Assembly (NCBI GenBank): GCA_026770585.1
Contig: MU647262.1
Coordinates: 125,890 to 148,507, forward strand
DNA from: Baffinella frigidus
Lineage: Eukaryota; Cryptophyceae; Cryptomonadales; Baffinellaceae
Reading direction: 5' to 3'
DNA length: 22,618 nt
Each line of letters begins with the position of its first letter. Within the stretch, counting starts at the first letter, position 1. The notes under the pieces were generated by a model. That model saw only the letters and a list, made by a program, of their open reading frames with translations. It was not told the DNA's origin and searched no databases. Of the stretch, positions 15,150-22,540 are shown piece by piece. A program made the translations under genes and the position numbers.

Positions 15150-16030
15150 CATACAGCACACCAAAATCTCGAGTTAGAGCCAGGGGGGTCTTTCTGTTGG
15201 TCTAGGGTACCTAGATACAAAACAAATCATTGGGTACAAGCCTCGTATGAAGCTTCGTACATGTACCGTTCAAATTATGGCAGGAGGAACCTTTTCAAAA
15301 ATGAGGATAATTATTCATTTTAGGGGTTGTTGTCCGTCTATTCGCCCATTTTTTCACCCTCGTGACCCTCGTGACCACAAGGGGGGTTAGTTGCAACCGA
15401 TTTTTTTCCAGATTTCAAACCTCATCGGTCACATCCCGACTTCCTGGTACAAACTCAACGGCCGTCAGCACTTGCTCGCCTTCTGCAGGAATCGCTGGTG
15501 TCATCTCCCTCCGCCCCCTCCTGCTCCTTGAAAACGCACTCCCACGTCCCAGCCGCCGCCCCCGTCATTTCAGCCTTGGCTGTGACCCGGGTCTTCTCGA
15601 TCTTTTTTTAACTCACCTCTATTTTGGGTAAGTGTGTACATCTAATAAATGGCCGTAAAAACTCTCAATGGAAGGCGCAGCATGCTCCGTGCCTTTTCCC
15701 CCCCGACGGCGGGCAAGAATAACCGATGGATGAGTACGAAACCCACTTTATGACGAAAGAAGCACCCGATTTTGTCCATGTTTTTCTCACTTTTTTTTTC
15801 ACGGCTGTGTGGATCGGTACCCGAGTTTTTTTTGGAATTTTCACCCCGTGCTGGACCCACCGACGATACGGCTTTTGACTAATAGACGGCTGAGGTGAAG
15901 TTCGAAGATGACGGACATGTCATCACTCGTGACACGACCAGACAAGGGGAGACCAGGACGAAGTTCGTGCCTTTTTGCCCAAAGAGGTGCAAGAGTACCG
16001 GTAACCGATGGATGGGACTCAGTCAGGCTA
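15150..16030. other. unassigned sequence, few landmarks
   Basis: Contains a CGTATGAAGCTTCGTACATG patch (15243-15262), the N repeat (15354-15420), and AACCGATGGATG twice (about 15720 and 16004). Open frames of 70-90 codons show no recognisable domain or convincing codon bias. Confidence 0.4.
15354..15420 (+). repeat. dispersed repeat N
   Basis: TCACCCTCGTGACCCTCGTG, ACAAGGGGGGTTAGTTGCAA, TTTTCCAGATTT. Matches 18323-18390. Confidence 0.65.
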
Positions 16031-16178
16031 GGCTTATCCGGGGAAAACTATTTTTCTTTCATTTGATGGCAACGAAAATTACTACACAATTCGTTTTTAT
16101 TAGTAATATTAAAGCATTTGTGTAGTAATTTTCGTTGCCATCAAATGAAAGAAAAATAGGTTTCCCCGGATAAAGGCC
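16031..16178. mobile_element. 148-bp foldback with long, almost perfect arms
   Basis: About 59-bp arms: TTATCCGGGGAAAACTATTT, CTTTCATTTGATGGCAACG, AAAATTACTACACAA and their complements, with a 28-nt AT-rich loop (16090-16117). Near identity of the arms implies recent origin or strong copying. Confidence 0.85.
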
Positions 16179-16380
16179 GTCAAGTCAACCAGGTTGACTT
16201 TGAACCAAGTTTTTCGTTGACTTGGTACAAGGTCAAGTCGACTTCGGCCCCGGGGAAACTCCGACAAAGTCAAGTCAAACGTCAAGTTTTACCTTAACGT
16301 TTGACGTTTGGTAACGAACTTGACCTTAGGTCAATTTCGACAGGCAAGATCTGGTTTGCCAGATGTTGTCTGTCATTTTC
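16179..16380. repeat. cluster of GTCAA/TTGAC motifs
   Basis: Repeated GTCAAGTCAACC, GGTTGACTTTG, GTTGACTTGG, CAAAGTCAAGTCAAACGTCA and TTAACGTTTGACGTTTGG in both orientations. No gene. Confidence 0.55.
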
Positions 16381-16421
16381 GCCTATGTTGGGAGCTCGAA
16401 GAACCTAAAGGACCTAAAGGA
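16381..16421 (+). mobile_element. family I, 3' fragment
   Basis: GCCTATGTTGGGAGCTCGAA then AACCTAAAGGACCTAAAGGA. Confidence 0.7.
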
Positions 16422-16534
16422 CGCCAAGTTCAACCTAAAGGATCAAGTGTCTTTGCACAGCTACATTCTGTACAGCCTGGGGAAAACCCCTACACATCCA
16501 CCTTTCTCTCTCCCTTTGGCTGGCTTTTAGGGGT

Positions 16535-16569
16535 CGAGCTGCTTTACAGCATTTATGTAAAGCAACTCG
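16535..16569. repeat. hairpin
   Basis: CGAGCTGCTTTACA / TGTAAAGCAACTCG-like arms around CATTTA. Confidence 0.5.
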
Positions 16570-16692
16570 ATCGGGTGCTTTGGTGGGCTGCTACCTTGAC
16601 GGAATGTTGTTGTTTCTGACGCTTGAATTGTCCTTCACTTTTCTGACATCCGTACATTGGGGGAAACCCCTACACAACCACATCTCTCCTTT

Positions 16693-16980
16693 AGGTCCTT
16701 TAGGTCCTTTAGGTTTTAATTTCTCCCAACATATGCCAACGACACGCCCTTCCGTAGAAAGGACTGCAGAGAAGCCATTTTTGCTTTCGGATCGCGTTTC
16801 GCTCTCCAGTGCAGAGTGAGGGACGAGCTAATAAGGTACAGGTTGTGAGGCTCGAAAGGATACTTAAGAACGTCAACTTAAGGAAACTTTCAAAGGGGAC
16901 GTTAACTTTTGGAGAAATCAACTTAGGAAAAGTTGACTGAATAAAAGGAAGGGGGCCGTCAGAGGCTCGTGAAGAGGGGA
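16693..16980 (-). mobile_element. truncated B inserted into B, 7-bp target duplication
   Basis: CTCCTTT lies at 16686-16692 and 16981-16987. On minus the insert starts TCCCCTCTTCACGAGCC (5'-truncated) and ends with repeated CCTAAAGGACCTAAAGGACC. Deleting it restores the reference B sequence. Confidence 0.75.
16817..16959. mobile_element. 143-bp insertion within the inner B, 5-bp duplication
   Basis: CAGAG at 16812-16816 and 16960-16964 brackets AT-rich DNA with repeated GTCAACTTAAGG/GTTAACTTTTGG/TCAACTTAGG motifs. The rest of B matches across the break. Family unknown. Confidence 0.6.
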
Positions 16981-17114
16981 CTCCTTTCATCTTTTGTGTC
17001 TAACTGATTTCTCCTCACCCCCCCTCACAATCACTCTCACCTTGTGGGGTATTCGTGATTGAAGCTCTTAAACTTCAACCATGGGATACCATGAGCCTCA
17101 TTAAGGCTGACTTG

Positions 17115-17224
17115 TGAGCCTCGGTCGGACAGGTGATGAGCCTCGATGGTTGACTAATGAAGGTAAGTTCTCTCTCGCTTGTGTGTGGGCCTTGGCCGGC
17201 GCGGCCTCTCTCCTCCTAAGCGGG
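17115..17224 (+). mobile_element. element C inserted in B, 6-bp target duplication
   Basis: GACTTG at 17109-17114 and 17225-17230. The uninterrupted GGCTGACTTGGGTTCGGTG in the B copies at 2642 and (reverse) 992 is the empty site. It keeps ATGAAGGTAAGTTCTCTC and a CTCTCTCCTCCTAAG pyrimidine-AG. The last TCTCA of the element is missing. Confidence 0.9.
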
Positions 17225-17444
17225 GACTTGGGTTCGGTGCATGTAAGTGAGCATGGGAGCGGTATCGCATACCTTCACCCACCCCAAGAGAACCACCCTT
17301 TATCCCTTCTTCACGAGCCTCTGCACTGGAGAGCGAAACGCGATCCGAAAGCAAAAATGCTTTCCCTGCAGTCCTTTCTACGGAAGGGCGTGTCGTTGGC
17401 ATATGTTGGGCGAAATTAAAACCTACAGGACCTACATTTCCAAA

Positions 17445-17632
17445 AGTACACGCACTTTTGAAAATCTCCTTTAAAATTCTTGTAAAACTCGGGCCGACTC
17501 CGATCTCGTGTCACACAATCTGCAGAATGCCAGGGGGGCCGGGGAACGCAGCTGCGGGTGCTGCGGGTGCTGCTACCCGGGTGGCGAATCGTCGGAGGTT
17601 CTGCCGGATCCTCTGTACAGGGGGGCTTGATG
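17445..17632. other. unassigned sequence
   Basis: GC-rich with a GCTGCGGGTGCTGCGGGTGC repeat near 17550. No supported gene. Confidence 0.4.
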
Positions 17633-17722
17633 TGATCCGAAAGGAAGCATGGCTTCTCTGCAGATAAGTTCCAGTGTCCGCCTATGTTGGGAGCTCGAAC
17701 AACCTAAGGGACCTAAAGGAGG
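17633..17722 (+). mobile_element. SINE-like family I copy
   Basis: GTGATCCGAAAGGAAGCATG, CTGCAGATAAGTTCCAGTG, TGTTGGGAGCTCGAACAACC and tail CTAAGGGACCTAAAGGA. Confidence 0.82.
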
Positions 17723-17751
17723 AGGAGCTGCGGGACCACCTTTAGATACCC

Positions 17752-17790
17752 CTTACAGGGGTGCCAACCTGATAAGAGAGCGCCTGCTCG
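17752..17790. mobile_element. degraded MITE A left end
   Basis: TACAGGGGTGCCAACCTGAT then AAGAGAGCGCCTGC resembles the A terminus with many changes. Confidence 0.4.
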
Positions 17791-17808
17791 TAGGCTATGT
17801 CTGGAGAG

Positions 17809-17928
17809 TACAGGGGTACCTTGCTCATAAGAAACCGCGCCCCCCTAGGACCCTACAGTAGGACATGCCTAGGGTCCTAGGGTGGTCCTAGGGGGGGGGC
17901 GGTTTCTTATGAGCGAGGTTCCCCTGTA
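17809..17928. mobile_element. MITE family A copy
   Basis: TACAGGGGTACCTTGCTCAT and ATGAGCGAGGTTCCCCTGTA, 120 bp. Confidence 0.9.
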
Positions 17929-18047
17929 CCTCCCGTCCGGAGAAAACACGGCGGGTACGAGTTCGTGCTCATTCCCTTCACGTACGTAGGATCCCTTTAC
18001 GCGTTGATTCCCTGCACTTATTGCACCTACAGATAGCCCGTATGATC

Positions 18048-18186
18048 GTACGAAGCTTCGTACGAAGCTTCGTACGTGGTTTTGGCCGGGAGTGACGGGA
18101 CACAACCCTAGATTCTTGCGACAAAACGAGAGCCCTCCCACACAGCGGGCTACGAGCCCTCGTACGAGCTCGTACGAGCCTCGTAT
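18048..18186. repeat. CGTACGAAGCTTCGTACG palindrome clusters
   Basis: TCGTACGAAGCTTCGTACG at 18048-18075 and CTCGTACGAGCTCGTACGAG at 18150-18186. The second lies inside a J copy. Confidence 0.65.
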
Positions 18187-18245
18187 CGGATACGGACCCG
18201 AAAATCGGGCACTCAGTGCCCGAGTTTCCGTTAGATCTACCTTAT
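18138..18245 (+). mobile_element. family J, partial copy with CGTACGAG expansion
   Basis: CCACACAGCGGGCTACGAG, then palindromic units, then CAGTGCCCGAGTTTCCGTTA. The right half is missing. Confidence 0.6.
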
Positions 18246-18322
18246 CCACCCAGAGATCACCGGGCGGAGGGCTGCGTGATCATCGATCCTTTGAAATTTC
18301 CTTTGAACACGTGTCGTGTTGA

Positions 18323-18390
18323 TCACCCTCGTGACCCTCGTGACCTCAAGGGGGGATTGCAACCAATGTTTTGCCAGATTTTCGTGAAAA
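18323..18390 (+). repeat. dispersed repeat N
   Basis: TCACCCTCGTGACCCTCGTG, CTCAAGGGGGGATTGCAACC, TTTGCCAGATTTTCG. Pairs with 15354-15420. Confidence 0.65.
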
Positions 18391-19256
18391 GTCATTTTAC
18401 CAATTTTTTCCCCGAGGAAAAAATCGAATTGTCTCAAAAAGCAATCCATTGGGCTTATCCATCGGTTACCGGTTTTCTTTAGAGGTGACCTCTGTCGGTT
18501 TTCGTCCATCTATTCGTTTTTGTAAATTTATCTACACACCTGTAGTACCGGTATCTCGGAGATTCGTAGAGACGCGCTCATTATTATTCAAATTATAATA
18601 CATGTATTCTGGATACATGTATTCTGCAGACGCGCTTATTCAGACGCGCTCATTCGGTTTTTCTCATACGAGCAACGTGGGGGGCCTACGAGCTCGTACG
18701 AAGTGGGTCCTACCAAGCTATGCACCAAAGCACCAAAGCACCAAGGTGGTGGAGGGGCAAGGGTCTATCATTACAGGGGGCAAGGGTCTATCATTACTGA
18801 ATATTTCCTCTTGGGAGGGGATTTCCAATCTCCTTGCGTGGCTCGCAAGGAGAATGGTCCACATATATTTTGCCACACCCGACATCCGCTCGAAAGGAGG
18901 TGCACGGGGCAACTGTGTGTGGCTTAGGCAGGGGCCCCACGCAACGGGGTGCTCTGCGGGGGAAAACTAGGGAGGAGGACGCTAAAGCGCACTGCTCCTG
19001 GGTGGATCCCCCCATATGGGTAGTGGCAGTTTCTTGGTTAGGAAAACTCTGGTGCAGTTCCCAGACTTTTTCCTAATCTCGCCTCAATTCTTGCACCGTG
19101 CATTTTCACTTTCGAATAAAGTCAATAAGTGTCAATAAGTGTTAAATTACAGACGACCGGTCTCCCCTGCAGTCGGTGCGGTACGTAGGATCCTACCAGG
19201 CTTCGTACGAGTCGTACGAGTACGATCCTCGTAGGATCCTGTAGACGAGGTCGTAT
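18391..19256. other. unassigned sequence with small tandem repeats
   Basis: Contains TACATGTATTCTG twice (about 18599 and 18613), GACGCGCTCATT units (18573, 18644), CACCAAAG three times (about 18722-18744), GGGCAAGGGTCTATCATTAC twice (18755, 18778) and CGTACGAG motifs (19197-19240). Open frames up to 122 codons show no domain. Confidence 0.4.
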
Positions 19257-19394
19257 CGTCTCTCTCTCTCCCTCTCCCTCCCTCTCTCTCTGTCGCTCCC
19301 TCTCTCTCGCGCGCTCGCTCTCTCTCTCTCGCTCTCTCTCTCTCTCTTTCTCTGACTCTCTCCAATTCTCTCTCTCTCTTGCGCGCGCGCGCGG
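19257..19394. repeat. CT microsatellite followed by GC dinucleotide run
   Basis: TCTCTC tract with CCC interruptions (19257-19380), then alternating GCGCGC (about 19381-19394), which could adopt Z-DNA. Confidence 0.88.
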
Positions 19395-19436
19395 CACATC
19401 CACCTTCGGGTCCAGGTGCTGTCGTGTAATCACTGG

Positions 19437-19558
19437 TACAGGGGTACCTCGCTCATAAGAAACTGCCCCCCCCCCTAGGACCACCGTAGGGCCCTAGGCA
19501 CAGGCCTACTGTAGGGTCCTAGGGGGGGGCGGTTTCTTATGAGCGAGGTACCCCTGTA
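19437..19558. mobile_element. MITE family A, youngest-looking copy with perfect 8-bp target duplication
   Basis: TACAGGGGTACCTCGCTCAT to ATGAGCGAGGTACCCCTGTA, 122 bp, flanked by ATCACTGG at 19429-19436 and 19559-19566. CAGGGG ends plus an 8-bp duplication suggest a hAT-type MITE. Confidence 0.93.
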
Positions 19559-19690
19559 ATCACTGGTACACACTTGAATAATTAAAATGAAGCTCCAATT
19601 GCTCCAGTTGAGGTGGGGGTTGGGGGAGCACAGCATCATCTTGGGCCCGTCGTGCGGCATATCGCACATTTCGCACGGTGTGTCATCATC

Positions 19691-19735
19691 CCCCTCCTCC
19701 TCCTCCTCCTCCTCCTCCGCTGCCTCCTCCTCCTC
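19691..19735. repeat. TCC trinucleotide repeat
   Basis: CCTCCTCCTCCTCCTCC with one GCTG interruption. On minus it encodes the Glu run of the PHD-like remnant. Confidence 0.85.
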
Positions 19736-19737
19736 CA

Positions 19738-19805
19738 GGAACAGCCCCGCCGGCAGGCTTGTGAACGGCGCCGAAGCCAGACGGTCGGTCGTGACTGCCT
19801 TGCGT
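19738..19805. repeat. segment shared, inverted, with 21367-21456
   Basis: GGAACAGCCCCGCCGGCAGG and CGCCGAAGCC followed by GTGACTGCCTTG occur here on plus and at 21367-21456 on minus. The second copy has about 19 extra bp (CGTGACCGGTCACGCGG). Confidence 0.7.
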
Positions 19806-19877
19806 GTTCCTGCTCCAGTTGAGGATCCTGTTGAGGATCCTACGGGCCCCGCTGCCTTGCCGGGCCCCTGCAACCTG

Positions 19878-19967
19878 ATTACTGATTACTGAATTTATTA
19901 AAGAGGTTTCGCCGTTATTGCCTAACCCGTGCCTTTTAATTAACCAGACTATGATCGGTCCATGTTA
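19878..19967 (-). mobile_element. family H, shorter copy
   Basis: ATTACTGATTACTGAATTT ... CCGTTATTGCCTAACCCGTG ... ATGATCGGTCCATGTTA. It has a 6-bp TTAATT insertion and lacks the CCCCGCTCAGTCTG part. Confidence 0.8.
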
Positions 19968-19985
19968 CCTTCGCCGCGGGGGCTT

Positions 19986-20240
19986 CCTTTAGGTCCTTGA
20001 GGTTCTTCGCGCTCCCATCCCACACAGCGGGCTACGAAGGGATTTTCGGGCGCTGACAGCCCGAGTTTCCGTTTCCTTATCCGTAGGAGCCCCCTTTGAC
20101 CCTACGGGTTGCCTACCGTAGGGTCCTAGGTCTGATCGCTTAGGGTTCATTCAAAATCTCTCGAAGTCCGCTGTGTGGATGGGCGGCCACTGGAACTGGT
20201 TCTGCAGAAAAGCCCTGTTTCCTTTTGGAGCGCTTCCTTC
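19986..20240 (-). mobile_element. family I copy split by J
   Basis: Pieces 19986-20018 (CCTTTAGGTCCTTGAGGTTC, GCGCTCCCAT) and 20179-20240 (GGGCGGCCACTGGAACTGG, TGCAGAAAAGCC). Removing J gives the normal I order on minus. Confidence 0.7.
20019..20178. mobile_element. family J, intact copy nested in I
   Basis: CCCACACAGCGGGCTACGAA to CTCGAAGTCCGCTGTGTGG, flanked by AT (20017-20018, 20179-20180). Used as the reference for the split J at 5798. Confidence 0.82.
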
Positions 20241-20336
20241 GAGCTGAGCCGAGAGAAACCACGAAAGCCCGTTTCTGAAGGCTCATAGACTTTTGTATCG
20301 CTCAACTCAAGGCTCTAGGGCCTCATTTAGTACCTG

Positions 20337-20458
20337 TACAGGGGTACCTCGCTCATAAGAAACCGCTCCCCCCCCTAGGACCACCATAAGACCCTAGGCA
20401 TGGTCCTACTGTAGGGTCCTAGGGGGGGGCGGTTTCTTATGAGCGAGGTACCCCTGTA
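20337..20458. mobile_element. MITE family A copy
   Basis: TACAGGGGTACCTCGCTCAT and ATGAGCGAGGTACCCCTGTA, 122 bp. Confidence 0.92.
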
Positions 20459-20645
20459 GCTACCCTTTACCACCCAGGATTGTAGAGGGGGGTAATTGAT
20501 TTAATTAGGATTCATAAGTAAAATTATCTACGCCATAGTAATTTCTCCTAAGATTTCTCCTATGAAACAATGAAAATGCTCAAACGTCAAGCAAGAGCCA
20601 CCCTTTAAGTTGGCTCTGCCTTCCACCTCCTGAGATTCTGGCTCG
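20459..20645. other. unassigned AT-rich sequence
   Basis: No feature recognised between two A copies. Confidence 0.4.
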
Positions 20646-20766
20646 TACAGGGGTACCTCGCTCATAAGAAAACGCCTGCCCCTAGGACCCTACAGTAGCC
20701 CTTTGCCTAGAGCCCTACGGTGTTCCTGTGGGGGGGGGGCTTTCACATGAGCGAGGTACCCCTGTA
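20646..20766. mobile_element. MITE family A copy
   Basis: TACAGGGGTACCTCGCTCAT on the left and CATGAGCGAGGTACCCCTGTA-type right end (20747-20766). The core is diverged. Confidence 0.88.
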
Positions 20767-20819
20767 TCCTCGCCAGCATGTTGAAGCTAGGAGTTCACCA
20801 TTTACCAGGCAATTCCACA

Positions 20820-21105
20820 AAACACCACATCTCAAACCCTTTACATTAACCCTACACCCTAAACCCTGCACCCTTTGAACCCACGACCCTAGACCCTCAA
20901 TCCCAAATTTGAGACCAAACCCCCTAGACGTTAGACCCTGCACTCTAAACCCTAAACCCTGAACCTAAACCCAAAACCCTAAGCCCTGAGACCCCAACCC
21001 TCAACCCTAAATCCTAAACCCTCACCCTAAACCCTAAACCCTACACCCTGAACGCTAAACGCTAAACACTAAACGCTGAAGGCTAAACCCTAAACCGCCA
21101 GGCCG
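20820..21105 (-). repeat. degenerate telomere-like CCCTAAA tract
   Basis: CCCTAAACCCTAAACCC-type units with CCCTACA, CCCTGAA, CGCTAAA and CACTAAA variants. C-rich on plus, opposite to the tract at 2.2-3.8 kb. Confidence 0.85.
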
Positions 21106-21703
21106 AGACGCACTTGATACACGCGTGGCGCGCGCCCTCGGGAAGGTCGTGCAGCGCTTCCTCGAGCGTCATGGAGTCGATGAAGGATGGGAGCGGGCCG
21201 GCGGGAATACACAACTCGCCTCGTACCGAGATGGAGGGCGAGTGAATGTGGTTCGTCTCTACGTCGTTCTTGAGAAGGGAGCGGCCTTCGCGCATCGCGT
21301 TCAAGTGTTCGGACGACGAGCGATCAATGTGGTGGCGGTACGTGTGGTGCATCGGGTTCGGTGTGGGACATGACAAGGCAGTCACCTCGGACAGTTGGCT
21401 TCGGCGTCCGCGTGACCGGTCACGCGGGCGCTCACGAGCCTGCCGGCGGGGCTGTTCCACGTCGGACGACGAGCGATCAATGTGGTGGCGGTACGTGTGG
21501 TGCATCTTTATGCTGCCCCCAGCCTCCGCCGCGGAGTGGCTGCGGTGGATGGACAAGGGGGCCCCACGCCCCATGAAGACACTGGCAGCAGGGCGCTGGT
21601 TGGGGGAATGGTTCGAGGAGGAGAGGCGAAGGTTCGCGAACATGGAGATCTCCGCCGCGCTTGCGACGATGCCGGCAACATTGCCGCCCTTGACAGCGGA
21701 CAT
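21083..21703 (-). CDS. possible gene or gene remnant, hypothetical protein of 206 aa
   Basis: ATG-initiated frame (MSAVKGGNVAG) of 206 codons with mostly G/C third positions. The C-terminal third is the most protein-like part: SEHLNAMREGRSLLKND, then SVRGELCIPAGPLPSFID, then MTLEEALHDLPEGARHACIK. The frame ends where the DNA becomes CCCTAAA repeats, so the real 3' end may be lost. A perfect 44-bp direct repeat (21309-21352 and 21462-21505) encodes MHHTYRHHIDRSSS twice, 51 codons apart and in frame. The 109 bp between the copies include a segment also found inverted at 19738-19805, so the middle looks inserted. The opposite strand also has a 161-codon ATG frame (21246-21731) with a plausible stretch (EWFEEERRRFANMEISAAL), so strand choice is uncertain. 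I recognise no family. Confidence 0.42.
   Translation of the reverse strand: MSAVKGGNVAGIVASAAEISMFANLRLSSSNHSPNQRPAASVFMGRGAPLSIHRSHSAAEAGGSIKMHHTYRHHIDRSSSDVEQPRRQARERPRDRSRGRRSQLSEVTALSCPTPNPMHHTYRHHIDRSSSEHLNAMREGRSLLKNDVETNHIHSPSISVRGELCIPAGPLPSFIDSMTLEEALHDLPEGARHACIKCVSAWRFRV
21309..21505. repeat. perfect 44-bp direct repeat
   Basis: TCGGACGACGAGCGATCAAT through GTACGTGTGGTGCAT occurs at 21309-21352 and 21462-21505, 153 bp apart. Confidence 0.9.
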
Positions 21704-21730
21704 TTTTCGTGTCGGTGCGAGGGAGCGTTG

Positions 21731-21919
21731 AGAGGGACGTTTCCGGATTGGTGCTTTGGTGCGCTGGTGCAGAACCAGTAATCTGGATCTCTAGAACTGC
21801 AAGCACCAATGCTAAAGACCGATATGTCTGTATATGAGAGCACACGCCCGGAAATCTGCCACATGCACATTGTCTGCCTATCTGCATGCCCTCCAGCAAA
21901 CCGAACCTCTGAGTCAACT
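21731..21919. other. unassigned sequence upstream of the 21-kb ORF
   Basis: Would hold the promoter if the minus-strand ORF is a gene. I see no clear element. Confidence 0.35.
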
Positions 21920-22030
21920 ATTACTGATTACTGAATTTATTAAAGAGGTTTCGCCGTTATTGCCTAACCCGTGCCTTAACCAGACTATGATCGGTCCATG
22001 TTATACCCCGCTCAGTCTGTCTCCGAGGGA
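21920..22030 (-). mobile_element. family H, 111-bp copy
   Basis: Essentially identical over its length to 6682-6792, ending CTGTCTCCGAGGGA. Flanks are unrelated. Confidence 0.82.
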
Positions 22031-22417
22031 TGCTCCCCGAAGATTGGCGCAGATGAAGTAAACGACGAAGAAGAGGGAAAGGTCTGATAGGTCCACAATG
22101 ATCAACAGAACTACTGCTCCGGACACATCGATATCCCTTATCTGCCGAAAAAGGTACGTGATCATTTTTTTTAGCAGGAATCAGGTCTAGGGATTCCAAT
22201 TTAGCGGAGGACGGTTTTCCGGGTCTCATAAATCAGGAATTTCTCAATTCGTTGAGCACCAATTACTCAATTTGTTCAGCTTAGCGAGCCTGACAAGCTG
22301 GTGTTTTTTTCATAATTTTCCATCAAGAGGCGGCCTAATTAGAAAATGCCAAAGTTGACATTTGAGCCTTTTGTCATCTCAGGATGACCCAGGCACATAA
22401 GGGATACAGTGGATGTA
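22031..22417. other. unassigned AT-rich sequence
   Basis: No ORF, repeat family or motif that I can support. Confidence 0.4.
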
Positions 22418-22465
22418 GGCTTAAGATAGCACGACCGGGCGGGAATTCCAATGCTATCTTAAGCC
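22418..22465. repeat. hairpin with perfect 14-bp arms
   Basis: GGCTTAAGATAGCA, a 20-nt loop, then TGCTATCTTAAGCC. Confidence 0.75.
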
Positions 22466-22479
22466 CTGTGCTATGTCAG

Positions 22480-22501
22480 CCCCCCCCCCCCGGGGGGGGG
22501 G
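22480..22501. repeat. C12-G10 junction
   Basis: Twelve C followed immediately by ten G, self-complementary. It could be a collapsed MITE core or an assembly artefact. Confidence 0.75.
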
Positions 22502-22540
22502 CTTTAGCGCCGCAGGCGAAAAATTTTGGGCCCTTTTGTG

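Larger units (their letters stand above)
16650..17444 (+). mobile_element. family B host copy, carrying nested insertions
   Basis: The sense strand is plus. Host pieces are 16650-16692, 16988-17114 and 17231-17444. They join into the same order as the reference copy at 2642: CGTACATTGGGGGAAACCCC, CTAACTGATTTCTCCTCACC, the hairpin at 17047-17090, GGCTGACTTG, GGTTCGGTG, TCACGAGCCTCTGCACTGG, tail AACCTACAGGACCTAC. Confidence 0.8.
19600..19873 (-). pseudogene. coding remnant with half of a PHD-like zinc motif
   Basis: The minus-strand frame is open at its 5' side with no ATG (it begins at TTG, 19873). It reads a Gly/Ser-rich start, KAVTTDRLASAPFTSLPAGL, then an acidic run encoded by a TCC repeat, then DDDTPCEMCDMPHDGPKMML followed by Cys. 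The C-x2-C-x11-C spacing with KMMLC resembles the first half of a PHD zinc finger, but the next expected Cys pair and His are absent (SPNPHLNW follows). The frame then runs into an A element. Its upstream edge abuts an H repeat at 19878. It could be a truncated host gene, a retroelement fragment or a chance frame over a microsatellite. Confidence 0.33.

Noticed and set aside
18602-18970. 122-codon plus-strand ORF
   Set aside because: It spans small tandem repeats, has no domain or codon bias, and overlaps other equally long frames on both strands.
19122-19484. Arg/Glu-rich ORF
   Set aside because: It is translation of the CT microsatellite and of an A element.
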